64,000 nt of DNA. Origin: Paracoccus sp. S1E-3 (GTDB lineage: Bacteria; Pseudomonadota; Alphaproteobacteria; Rhodobacterales; Rhodobacteraceae). This document shows positions 56,911 through 64,000 of this stretch, piece by piece. The stretch lies in assembly GCF_013868135.1 (NCBI RefSeq), contig NZ_JACEMU010000004.1, positions 868,001-932,000 on the forward strand, in the 5' to 3' direction. The notes below the pieces were generated by a model. The model was not told where the DNA came from and did not search any database. It saw only the letters and a list, made by a program, of their open reading frames with translations. Made by a program: the position numbers and the translations under genes. The stretch's first letter is position 1; the number at the start of each line of letters is the position of its first letter.

Positions 56911-58628
56911 TTCGCAGCTCCTTCGGGAGGGGGGTCGAATGCGTCGATGCCCGCCCGCGCCAGCAGGCCCGACAGATCCATCGGCGCCGGAGGCGCCAGC
57001 GGATCGACCGGCTCCAGCCGGTGGGTCAGCACCATCCGGGCGAGCGCGGCGCGGTCGCCCGCGACTTCCGGGCCGGCCCGCGCCAGCATGGCGGCTTCCC
57101 ACGCCATGATGGCCGCCGAGGCCGCATGATACAGCGCCGAGGCGGCGCGGCGGCTTTCGGCCTCGGCCTCGGCCCCGGTGGCGGCGTGCGTCAGATCGGC
57201 GGCGCGATCCAGCGCCCCTGCGATCCGCGCCGCAAGCGCCGGATCCGCGGCGTCCAGACAGCCGCCCAGATAATCCCGCAGCGCCGCCAGCGCCCCATCG
57301 CGGCGGCAGGCGCGGATCACGTCGAGCGCGACGATATTGCTGGTCCCTTCCCAGATCGAACCCAGATGCGCGTCGCGCAGCAGCCGGGCATCGGACCATT
57401 CCTCAATATAGCCGCAGCCGCCGCGCACCTCCATCGCGTCGCCGGCGACCTTGCGGGCGTCGCGGCAGGTGCGGAACTTTACCAGCGGCGTCAGGATGCG
57501 CAGCACCCGCGCCATCTGCGCGTCACCCCGGTCGGCGGCGTCCAGTACGCGGGCGCTGTGAAAGACCATGCTGCGGCCCTGTTCGGCCCAGACCAGCATC
57601 TTCGTCAGCTGGCGCTGCATCAGGGGCATGTCGATCAGCCGCCTGCCGAAGGCGGTGCGGTGGCGGGCGATGAACAACGCCTCGGCCACGGCACGGCGCA
57701 TCATCCCGGCGCTGCGCACACCATTGGCCAGCCGCGACATGTTGATCATGTCGGTCATCTGCCGGAAGCCCTGACCCGGATCGCCGACCAGATAGGCCTC
57801 GGCCCCTTCCAGCGCGATCTCGCCCGAGGCCATGGACCGGGTGCCGAGCTTGTCTTTCAGGCGCAGGATGCGACAGGCGTTTTCGCGCCCGTCGGGCAGG
57901 TGCCGGGGCAGCAGAAACAGCGACAGCCCCCGCGTCCCCGCCGCGCCGCCCTCGGGCCGGGCGAGCACCATCGCCAGCGCGGCGTCCGGGTTCGAGCAGA
58001 ACCACTTGTCGCCGTAAAGCCGCCAGACCCCGTCCTGCAGCCGGGCCACGGTGTCGATCGCCCCCACATCCGAGCCGGCCGCCTGTTCGGTCATGAACAT
58101 GGCACCCTGATAAAGCCGGTCCATGTCCTGACTGGTCAGCCGGTCCAGAAAGCGCGCCTGCAATTCCTCCGAGCCGAATTTGCGCAGGGTCCGCGTCAGC
58201 GAGTCGGTCATGCTGAGCGGGCAGCACAAGCCGAACTCGGCCTGCACGAACAGATAGACCAGGGCATATTTCGCCAGCGGATGCAGGCGACCCCGCAGCC
58301 CGAAGACGCCGCCGCGATGGGACATGGCGGCCAGACCGAACGTGCCGAAGGCCACGCGCTCCATCTGCTGATAGGCGGGATGCTTGATGATGCGCTGGCG
58401 CGGGGCGCCGCTGCGGTCACGGATCTGAAGCACCGGCGGGTTCTGGTCCGCCGTCAGCGCCAGTTCATCCAGCCGCCCCCCCACGAGCGCGCCCATCTGG
58501 TCCAGCCGGGGGGCGATGACGGGTTGAAGATCGGCGGGCAGATAGACCGCCATCAGCGCCGCAAAGGCCGGATCGGCGCGATAGGCGTTGTGGCCCCGGC
58601 TGTCGGGAATATTGCGGTGGATGGTCAT
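56907..58628 (-). CDS. AidB-like acyl-CoA dehydrogenase
   Basis: 573 residues, longer than normal acyl-CoA dehydrogenases (about 380) and like AidB/isovaleryl-type enzymes with a C-terminal extension (about 460-573). FAD-binding and catalytic features: GAMFMTEQAAGSDVGAIDT, YGDKWFCSNPDAALAMVLARPEGG, RTAFGRRLIDMPLMQRQL, GCGYIEEWSDARLLRDAHLGSIWEGTSNIVALDV (the Glu-Gly-Thr of the catalytic region, with IWEGTSN). Likely oxidises an acyl-CoA intermediate of the cluster; AidB-type proteins can also be protective. Confidence 0.87.
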   Translation of the reverse strand: MTIHRNIPDSRGHNAYRADPAFAALMAVYLPADLQPVIAPRLDQMGALVGGRLDELALTADQNPPVLQIRDRSGAPRQRIIKHPAYQQMERVAFGTFGLAAMSHRGGVFGLRGRLHPLAKYALVYLFVQAEFGLCCPLSMTDSLTRTLRKFGSEELQARFLDRLTSQDMDRLYQGAMFMTEQAAGSDVGAIDTVARLQDGVWRLYGDKWFCSNPDAALAMVLARPEGGAAGTRGLSLFLLPRHLPDGRENACRILRLKDKLGTRSMASGEIALEGAEAYLVGDPGQGFRQMTDMINMSRLANGVRSAGMMRRAVAEALFIARHRTAFGRRLIDMPLMQRQLTKMLVWAEQGRSMVFHSARVLDAADRGDAQMARVLRILTPLVKFRTCRDARKVAGDAMEVRGGCGYIEEWSDARLLRDAHLGSIWEGTSNIVALDVIRACRRDGALAALRDYLGGCLDAADPALAARIAGALDRAADLTHAATGAEAEAESRRAASALYHAASAAIMAWEAAMLARAGPEVAGDRAALARMVLTHRLEPVDPLAPPAPMDLSGLLARAGIDAFDPPPEGAAK

Positions 58629-58649
58629 GGTCCTTCTCCCGGCGGACGG

Positions 58650-59483
58650 TCAGAGCGGCGTGAAACGGCCCTCGAAGGTGGTCGCTCCGCCGGGCCGTTC
58701 CAACCGGACAAGGCCCGCCGCGTCCTGAAACCGCACCGGCTGGCCCGCAATCAGCGGCGAAAGGCCGCGATAGTCGAAGCGGATCGCCCCCGTGCCTGCC
58801 CGCGCCGCAGCCCGGTTCATCAGCAGCGTGGCCTGCAGCGGACCATGCACGACCAAGCCGGAATAGCCTTCGATTTCGGTGACATAGGGATAGTCATAAT
58901 GGATGCGATGGCCGTTGAAGGTCAGCGCGGAATAGCGAAACAGCGTCACCGCATCGCCGGCGAAATCGCCCGCGAAATCGGCCGGGTCGGGATCTGCCGG
59001 TTCCAGCGCGGGGCGGCCAGGTCCGGCCGGGCGATAGACGATCTGCTGGCGCTCCTCGATGCGCAACGCGCCGCCCACATGGCAGGCATGGTCGACGGTG
59101 ACGAAGACCAGCGGCCCGCTGCGGCCGTCCTTGGGGGTGATGGCGGCGATGCGCGACGTTCGGGTGACCTGATCGCCCGGCATCAGCGGGCGGTGAAAGC
59201 GGACCTCGCCCCCCGCCCACATGCGGTTCTGGAAGGGCACCGGCGGCAGGAAGCCACCGCGTGCGGGATGTCCGTCAGGCCCGAGCCTATCACGCGGGGC
59301 GGCCGCCGGTGCCAGACACCAGTGCAGGCCCAGCGGCGCAGCTGCGCCGGTGTCGAACAGGTAGTCCCCGAAAGTGGCGCGGAAGCGGTCGATCAGCGCC
59401 GGGGTGACCACATCCGCAGCCATCTCGCTGCGGCCCAGCCAGGTGTTGAGGTGGTCGAAATCGATATCCGCCAGCGTGGTCAT
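58650..59483 (-). CDS. MaoC-type hydratase (mesaconyl-/itaconyl-CoA hydratase-like)
   Basis: 277 residues with a FAS1-like N-terminal dehydratase half (LGRSEMAADVVTPALIDRFRATFGDYL ... GLHWCLAPAAAPRDRLGPDGHPARGGFLPPVPFQNRMWAGGEVRFHRPLMPGDQVTRTS) and a C-terminal hot-dog half (YSALTFNGHRIHYDYPYVTEIEGYSGLVVHGPLQATLL). NGHRIHYDYPY with GLVVHG is the MaoC hydratase 2 motif. Same architecture as mesaconyl-C4-CoA hydratase and itaconyl-CoA hydratase. Hydrates an unsaturated acyl-CoA made by the dehydrogenase or by CoA transfer. Confidence 0.85.
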   Translation of the reverse strand: MTTLADIDFDHLNTWLGRSEMAADVVTPALIDRFRATFGDYLFDTGAAAPLGLHWCLAPAAAPRDRLGPDGHPARGGFLPPVPFQNRMWAGGEVRFHRPLMPGDQVTRTSRIAAITPKDGRSGPLVFVTVDHACHVGGALRIEERQQIVYRPAGPGRPALEPADPDPADFAGDFAGDAVTLFRYSALTFNGHRIHYDYPYVTEIEGYSGLVVHGPLQATLLMNRAAARAGTGAIRFDYRGLSPLIAGQPVRFQDAAGLVRLERPGGATTFEGRFTPL

Positions 59484-60307
59484 GGCTGCGTCTCCGCACG
59501 TTTCAGGATCCGCCGGGCGCGGGCCACCACCGGCGCATCGACCATCGTCCCGTCTACCGACACCGCACTGCCGTCCGCCGAGGCGGTGACGACACGGCGC
59601 GCCCAATCGATCAGGTCGGGGTCGGGGCGGAACCCCGCCAGCGCCGGGGCGATCTGGCGCGGATGGATCAGCAGCTTGCCGCCAAAGCCCATCTCGGCCG
59701 CATGTCGCGCGTCATCCGTGATCAGCGCCGCATCCTCGGTCGAGGCGGTCACCCCGTCGAGCGGCGCGGGTTTTCCGGCCAGCCGCGCGGCCATGACCAG
59801 CCGCGCGCGCGCCATCAGCAGCGGCAGGCGGGCGTGGGCACAGCGGAGGTCTTCGGCCATGTCGAGGCTGCCGAAGGCCAGCCGGTCGGCGGCGGCCGCG
59901 ATTTCCTCGGCGCGGGACAGCCCAAGCGCGGTTTCCACCAGGGCGATCACCTCCATGCCCGGCGCCAGCGCGGCGCGCAGGGCGGTGATCTGCGCGCCGC
60001 TTTCGGTCTTGGGCAGCATCACCCCGTCGAAGCCTGCCGCCAGCGCGAAACCCACATCGTCGCGATACCAGGGCGTGCCGGCCGCGTTGACGCGCAAGAA
60101 CAGCCGCACCTTGCGATCCTGCGGCAGGGCGCCTTCGGGGATACGGCGCACGGCGGCCTTGCTTTCGGGTGCGACGGCGTCCTCGACATCGATGACGACA
60201 CTGTCGCGCGCCGCCGCGCAGGCCTTGGCGAAACGGTCGGGCCGGTCGGCCGGCACGAAAAGCGGAAAGCTGAGCGGACTTGAATCGGACGGGCTGGGGG
60301 CAGTCAT
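59480..60307 (-). CDS. CitE-like CoA-ester lyase
   Basis: 275 residues of the HpcH/HpaI-CitE family. Features: PLFVPADRPDRFAKACAAARDSVVIDVEDAVAPESK (Mg-binding Glu/Asp in VEDAV), GVMLPKTESGAQI (PKTE), ALVETALGLSRAEEIA (VETA), LAFGSLDMAEDL (G-x-x-D), KLLIHPRQI (H-P-x-Q). Cleaves a 3-hydroxyacyl-CoA such as citramalyl-CoA, malyl-CoA or citryl-CoA into an acyl-CoA plus pyruvate, glyoxylate or oxaloacetate. End overlaps the hydratase start (ATGA), so hydration and cleavage are coupled. Confidence 0.9.
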   Translation of the reverse strand: MTAPSPSDSSPLSFPLFVPADRPDRFAKACAAARDSVVIDVEDAVAPESKAAVRRIPEGALPQDRKVRLFLRVNAAGTPWYRDDVGFALAAGFDGVMLPKTESGAQITALRAALAPGMEVIALVETALGLSRAEEIAAAADRLAFGSLDMAEDLRCAHARLPLLMARARLVMAARLAGKPAPLDGVTASTEDAALITDDARHAAEMGFGGKLLIHPRQIAPALAGFRPDPDLIDWARRVVTASADGSAVSVDGTMVDAPVVARARRILKRAETQP

Positions 60308-60315
60308 GGCGGCAC

Positions 60316-61479
60316 CTAGAAGCTGCGGGGCAGGCCGAGGACATGCTCGGCCAGGTAGGACAGGATCAGATTGGTCGATATCGGCGCCACCTGATACAGC
60401 CGCGTCTCGCGGAACTTGCGCTCGACATCATATTCCTGCGCGAAGCCGAAACCGCCGAAGGTTTGCAGGCAGGCATTCGCGGCCTCCCATGAGGCATCGG
60501 CAGCCAGCATCTTGGCCATGTTCGCCTGCGCGCCGGCATGTTCCATGGCGTCGAAGCGCCGGCAGGCCTCGAAGCGCATCAGATTGGCGGCCTCCACATG
60601 CGCATAGGCTTTGGCCAGCGGGAACTGGATACCCTGGTTTTGGCCGATGGGGCGGCCGAAGACCTCGCGTTCGCGGGCGTAGGCGGTGGCCTTGTCGAGG
60701 AACCAGTAGCCATCGCCGATGCATTCCGCCGCGATCAGCGTGCGCTCGGCGTTCAGCCCGTCGAGGATATAGCGAAATCCCCTCCCCTCCTGACCGATCA
60801 GCGCGGCGGCGGGAATTTCGAGGCTGTCGAAGAACAGTTCGTTGGTTTCGTGGCCGACCATGTTGGGGATCGGCTTGACCTCCAGCCCCTTGCCGATGAC
60901 CTGATCCAGTTCGACCAGAAAGATCGACATGCCATCGGATTTGCGCGCCACCTCGGCCAGCGGCGTGGTGCGGGCCAGAAGGATCATCAGGTCGGAATGC
61001 TGGATGCGGCTGATCCAGACCTTCTGGCCATTGACGACATAGCGGTCGCCGCGCCGGATCGCCGTGGTCCTGAGGCTGGTGGTGTCGGTTCCGGTCGTGG
61101 GTTCGGTCACCGCCATGGATTGAAGGCGCAACTCGCCGCTGGCGATGCGCGGCAGATAGCGGCGCTTCTGGTCCTCGGAGCCGTGGCGCAGCAGCGTGCC
61201 CATGTTGTACATCTGGCCGTGGCAGTGACCGGCATTGCCGCCCGAGCGGTTGATCTCCTCCATTACGATCGAGGCTTCCGTCAGCCCCAGACCGGAGCCG
61301 CCGTATTCTTCCGGGATCATGGCCGCCAGCCAACCGGCCTTGGTCAGCGCGTCGATGAATTCCTCGGGATAGGTTTCCTCGGCGCCGTGTTTGCGGTGAT
61401 ATTCGGCCGGAAAGCCGGCGCAAAGCGCGCGCAGGGCATCGCGCAGGTCGTCATGGGCATCGGGGGCACTGGTTTTCAC
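60316..61479 (-). CDS. Acyl-CoA dehydrogenase
   Basis: 387 residues, typical length, GTG start. Features: FIDALTKAGWLAAMIPEEYGGSGLGLTEASIVMEEINRSGGNAG, MAVTEPTTGTDTTSLRTTAIRRGDRYVVNGQKVWISRI, RYILDGLNAERTLIAAECIG, QTFGGFGFAQEYDVERKFRETRLYQVAPISTNLI. Catalytic-Glu region lies in GFAQEYDVERKFRE. Uses FAD and passes electrons to ETF. A substituted succinyl- or glutaryl-CoA substrate is plausible from context. Confidence 0.92.
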   Translation of the reverse strand: MKTSAPDAHDDLRDALRALCAGFPAEYHRKHGAEETYPEEFIDALTKAGWLAAMIPEEYGGSGLGLTEASIVMEEINRSGGNAGHCHGQMYNMGTLLRHGSEDQKRRYLPRIASGELRLQSMAVTEPTTGTDTTSLRTTAIRRGDRYVVNGQKVWISRIQHSDLMILLARTTPLAEVARKSDGMSIFLVELDQVIGKGLEVKPIPNMVGHETNELFFDSLEIPAAALIGQEGRGFRYILDGLNAERTLIAAECIGDGYWFLDKATAYAREREVFGRPIGQNQGIQFPLAKAYAHVEAANLMRFEACRRFDAMEHAGAQANMAKMLAADASWEAANACLQTFGGFGFAQEYDVERKFRETRLYQVAPISTNLILSYLAEHVLGLPRSF

Positions 61480-61497
61480 CGCTCTCTCTCCGTCCGG

Positions 61498-62289
61498 TCA
61501 GGCCTGCGGGCCGTTGTTTTTCAGGATTTCTTCCTCGGTGCGCTGCCAGATCTCGAAGGCCATGGGATCGCTGCGCTCCTCCAGCAGGTGCCCGACCAGC
61601 CCGATCGCGCGCGCCATGACGCCAAAGCCGCGCACGATCTGCCAGGGAAAACCGAATTCGCAGCAGATCGCGCCGATGGCGCCGGTGGCGTTGATCGGCA
61701 GCGGCTTGCCGCGCGCGGCCTCGGCGCGGGTCTGGATGCGCTGGATCAGGTCGACATATTCGCCTGCCATGCCGTTTTCGGCAGCGATTTCGAACAGGCG
61801 CGGGGTGCGCGGATCGACGGGTTTGTGCAGCGGATGGCCAAGGCCGGGGATGATCGCCTTGCGGGCGGTGAAATCCGCGACCACCGCATCGGCGATGGCG
61901 TCCAGATCTGCGCCCTTGCCCACTTGGTCCTGCGGCAACGCCTCATACAGCATCTTCGCGGCCCCCTCCATCGTGCCGACAAAGACCGTGCCCAGACCGC
62001 ACAGCCCCGCCGCCACCGCGCCCTGCAGCGATTCCGGCGCCCCCAGATAGGTCATCCGCGCCACGATGGCCGAGGGGGTGATGCCATGTTCGACCAGTGT
62101 GATGACGATGGCATTGAAGACGCGCGACTCCTCGGGCGTGGGCTGGCGATGGGCGGTCAGCAGGAAGGCCAGATCGCCCAGGTTCATATGGCCGAGGATC
62201 TCGCCCGGCAGGTCCAGCCCGCGCACGGTGATCCGGTCGGGCGTGCTCCAGCCGATGTCGGAGGTCAGGTTTTCCTTGCGCTTGGCCAT
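61498..62289 (-). CDS. Citryl-CoA lyase-like protein (citrate-synthase fold)
   Basis: 263 residues. The sequence keeps the large-domain core of citrate synthase: RPTPEESRVFNA-like (HRQPTPEESRVFNAIVITLVEHGITPSA), AAGLCGLGTVFVGTMEGAAKML, IIPGLGHPLHKPVDPRTPRLFEIAAE (catalytic His in GLGHPLHK), and NATGAIGAICCEFGFPWQIVRGFGVMARAIGLVGHLLEE. Length is near 260, as in stand-alone citryl-CoA lyases, which cleave citryl-CoA or analogues to acetyl-CoA and an oxo-acid. Having both this and CitE is unusual and suggests two cleavage steps or alternative substrates. Confidence 0.82.
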   Translation of the reverse strand: MAKRKENLTSDIGWSTPDRITVRGLDLPGEILGHMNLGDLAFLLTAHRQPTPEESRVFNAIVITLVEHGITPSAIVARMTYLGAPESLQGAVAAGLCGLGTVFVGTMEGAAKMLYEALPQDQVGKGADLDAIADAVVADFTARKAIIPGLGHPLHKPVDPRTPRLFEIAAENGMAGEYVDLIQRIQTRAEAARGKPLPINATGAIGAICCEFGFPWQIVRGFGVMARAIGLVGHLLEERSDPMAFEIWQRTEEEILKNNGPQA

Positions 62290-62321
62290 GGGTCTTCGTC
62301 CTTGCTTTCGGGATTGTCGGT

Positions 62322-62969
62322 TCAGGTCGGCATCGGGTGCAGGATCGGCGCGCCGGTCAGGGCCTGCACCTCGGAGAGGCTGTTGCCGGGGGTCAGCTCG
62401 ACCAGACGGAAGCCCTCGGGCGTCACATCCAGAACCGCGAGATCGGTATAGATGCGGCTGACCACGCCCAGCCCGGTCAGCGGAAAGGTGCAGCGGCGCA
62501 GCAGCTTGGGACTGCCATCTCGGTTCACATGCCGCATCATCACCAGAATGGTGGGGACGCCCACGACCAGATCCATCGCCCCGCCCACCGCCGGGGGATA
62601 TTTCTCGTCCAGCGTCGCCCAATTCGCCAGATCGCCGTTCTCGGCCACCTGATAGGCGCCCAGCACGGCGATATCGATATGGCCGCCCCGCATCATCGCG
62701 AAGCTGTCGGCATGTTCGAAATAGGCCGCACCCGGCACCGCCGTCACGAAGCGCTTCGAGGCGTCGATCAGCTCGACATCCTCCTGTCCCGCAGGCGGCG
62801 TCGGGCCGACGCCGAGGATGCCGTTTTCGGAGTGATAGATCACCTCGCGCCCCTCGGGCAGGAAGGCCGAAACATGGGTCGGCTTGCCGATGCCCAGATT
62901 GACGTATGACCCGTCGGGGATGTCGCGCGCCACCCGCGCCGCAAGTGCGTTATCGCTGAGCGAGATCAT
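62322..62969 (-). CDS. 3-oxoacid CoA-transferase family, subunit B
   Basis: 215 residues. Catalytic Glu in YHSENGILGVGP (ENGILG); NLGIGKPTHVSAFL and GGAMDLVVGVPTILVMM match family I CoA-transferase beta subunits (SctB/PcaJ/AtoA type). Start overlaps subunit A stop (ATGA). Transfers CoA from succinyl-CoA or acetyl-CoA to a carboxylic acid. Confidence 0.92.
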   Translation of the reverse strand: MISLSDNALAARVARDIPDGSYVNLGIGKPTHVSAFLPEGREVIYHSENGILGVGPTPPAGQEDVELIDASKRFVTAVPGAAYFEHADSFAMMRGGHIDIAVLGAYQVAENGDLANWATLDEKYPPAVGGAMDLVVGVPTILVMMRHVNRDGSPKLLRRCTFPLTGLGVVSRIYTDLAVLDVTPEGFRLVELTPGNSLSEVQALTGAPILHPMPT

Positions 62970-63631
62970 GGCCGGACCCCATATTCGACGACAGCCTGAA
63001 CGAAGATGCCGGGCGTGACGACCTGTTCGGGGTCCAGCGGTTCGTCCGAAAGCTGGCGCACCTCGGCCACCGCATGGCGCGCGGCCATGGCCATCACCGG
63101 ATTGAAATTGCGCGCCGTGGCGTGGAAGGACAGGTTGCCCCATCGGTCGGCGCGCTCGGCCCGCAGCAGCGCGAAATCGGCGCGCAGAGGGGCTTCCAGC
63201 ACATGGCCCACACCGTCGATGATCCGGGTCTCCTTCCCTTGCGCCAGCAGCGTGCCATAGCCGGTGGGCGTGAAGAAGCCGCCCAGACCGGCGCCGGCGG
63301 CGCGAATGCGTTCGGCCAGCGTCCCCTGCGGCACCACCTCCAGCGCGATTTCGCCCGCCTCGAACCGGCGTTCGAACCAGATCGAGCCGGGCGTGCGCGG
63401 GTAGGAGCAGATGACCTTTGCCACCCGCCCCGCCTTCAGCAGCGTGGCGATGCCGGTCTCGCCGGCGCCGGCATTGTTCGAGATGACGGTCAGCCCGCTA
63501 GCGCCCTGTTCCAGCAGCGCCGCGATCAATCCGAAGGGGATCCCCGAGGAGCCGAAGCCCCCGATCATCACCACCGCGCCATCGGTGATCGGCGCCACGG
63601 CCGCAGCCAGATCGGGAAGTCGCTTGTCCAT
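62966..63631 (-). CDS. 3-oxoacid CoA-transferase family, subunit A
   Basis: 221 residues. The glycine-rich CoA motif GGFGSSGIPFGLI is near residue 24; ISNNAGAGETGI, PQGTLAERIRAAGAGLGGFFTPTGYGT and FALLRAERADRWGNLSF are typical of SctA/PcaI. Works as a heteromer with subunit B. As the first enzyme after the TRAP gene, it presumably activates the imported acid. Confidence 0.93.
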   Translation of the reverse strand: MDKRLPDLAAAVAPITDGAVVMIGGFGSSGIPFGLIAALLEQGASGLTVISNNAGAGETGIATLLKAGRVAKVICSYPRTPGSIWFERRFEAGEIALEVVPQGTLAERIRAAGAGLGGFFTPTGYGTLLAQGKETRIIDGVGHVLEAPLRADFALLRAERADRWGNLSFHATARNFNPVMAMAARHAVAEVRQLSDEPLDPEQVVTPGIFVQAVVEYGVRP

Positions 63632-63642
63632 GTCCCCTCCTT

Positions 63643-64000
63643 TCAGGCACTTGCCCGCGTGGCCGGGCGCTTCATCAGCAGATTGGCCACGGCCACACCT
63701 GCCAGCAGCGCCACCCCGGCCAGACTGGTCAGCAGTTCGGGGAAGATGATCAGCACCCCGCCGATGCCGAACAGCACCCGGCTGACCACGCCGATGCGGC
63801 CGACCCTGTAGATCCAGCCTTCAAAGCCGGCGGTGATGGCCCAGATGGCGATCAGCGTCAGCGCCACGCGCTCGACGATCTGCAGGGCCGTCCCCTCCAT
63901 GATCAGCGCCGGGTCGTAGACGAAGATGAAGGGCAAGACGAACAGTGGCATCCCCAGACGCATGGCGCGAAAGCCGGTCTCGACCGGTTTGGACCCGGCG
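63643..64000 (-). CDS. TRAP transporter fused permease, C-terminal part (N-terminus outside window)
   Basis: Open to the window edge. The frame reads GSKPVETGFRAMRLGMPLFVLPFIFVYDPALIM, the end of a fused DctQM permease, then a C-terminal tail with hydrophobic stretches (LTLIAIWAITAGFEGW, VLFGIGGVLIIFPELLTSL, GVALLAGVAVANLLM) similar to the DUF3394 tail of these permeases. Downstream CoA-transferase genes follow by 11 bases, so the operon starts beyond the window. Confidence 0.75.
   Translation of the reverse strand, partial: AGSKPVETGFRAMRLGMPLFVLPFIFVYDPALIMEGTALQIVERVALTLIAIWAITAGFEGWIYRVGRIGVVSRVLFGIGGVLIIFPELLTSLAGVALLAGVAVANLLMKRPATRASA

Noticed and set aside
57021..60878. 1285-codon plus-strand frame opposite four catabolic genes
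   Set aside because: Composition is typical of the antisense of GC-rich genes; it crosses several minus-strand genes and shows no domain.

Overview
The window is GC-rich, densely packed chromosomal DNA with the gene order, codon bias and protein families of an alphaproteobacterium in the Rhodobacteraceae. The nearest fit by eye is Paracoccus or a relative. Support comes from the murA-DUF2948-hisD-UPF0262 cluster with a short ORF ahead of murA, a DksA/TraR protein lacking the full zinc finger, a long folB-folP-glmM run, a class II DAHP synthase, and an Entner-Doudoroff glucose route without phosphofructokinase in view. No tRNA, rRNA, CRISPR array or intact insertion sequence was recognised.

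1-9.4 kb is a sugar-acid and Entner-Doudoroff block. It holds eda (5' end outside the window), an MFS transporter, zwf-pgl-pgi on the minus strand, an rRNA methyltransferase with a PIN-domain gene, and edd on the plus strand. The zwf and edd promoters share a LacI-type half-palindromic element between their -35 and -10 boxes, which suggests one repressor for both. 9.4-10.6 kb is a small AT-rich insert with a translationally coupled pair: a 94-aa protein of unknown function and a PIN nuclease. 10.6-17.4 kb is a minus-strand series: trmJ, a small ORF, murA, DUF2948, GNAT, hisD, UPF0262, LMW phosphatase and thiolase. 17.5-19.6 kb has a ThiE-like gene and the class II DAHP synthase.

19.8-25.6 kb is a branched-chain amino-acid ABC transporter operon (binding protein, two ATPases, a small secreted protein of unknown function, two permeases). 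25.6-26.8 kb has a VOC/glyoxalase-fold gene with a strong promoter, a dyad at the start site and a structured leader, then a DUF1697 gene. 26.8-36.9 kb holds a CAP-domain lipoprotein, guaA, and a gene-poor stretch with isolated genes (double CDGSH protein, MerR regulator, DUF72, ABM monooxygenase), then aroQ, GNAT, a MoxR-type ATPase, the DksA-like gene and an FAD monooxygenase. 36.9-51.75 kb is mostly housekeeping: glmM-folP-folB, a cell-wall hydrolase, a PPDK-like gene divergent from selD, an M3 peptidase, a HesA/ThiF protein, dut, infC (apparently with an AUA start), a membrane-anchored Ala/Pro-rich protein, a probable glycosyltransferase and fabA.

51.75-64 kb is a minus-strand catabolic island. 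It encodes the end of a fused TRAP permease, a two-subunit CoA-transferase, a citrate-synthase-fold citryl-CoA-lyase-like protein, two acyl-CoA dehydrogenases, a CitE-like CoA-ester lyase, a MaoC-type mesaconyl/itaconyl-CoA hydratase-like protein, an MmgE/PrpD protein, a complete TRAP uptake system (dctP, dctQ, dctM), and a decayed thiamine-diphosphate enzyme. Together these read as uptake, CoA activation, oxidation, hydration and retro-Claisen/aldol cleavage of a small (substituted) dicarboxylate. The layout resembles the itaconate clusters (ict/ich/ccl) of Pseudomonas, but with extra enzymes; the substrate is inferred, not shown.
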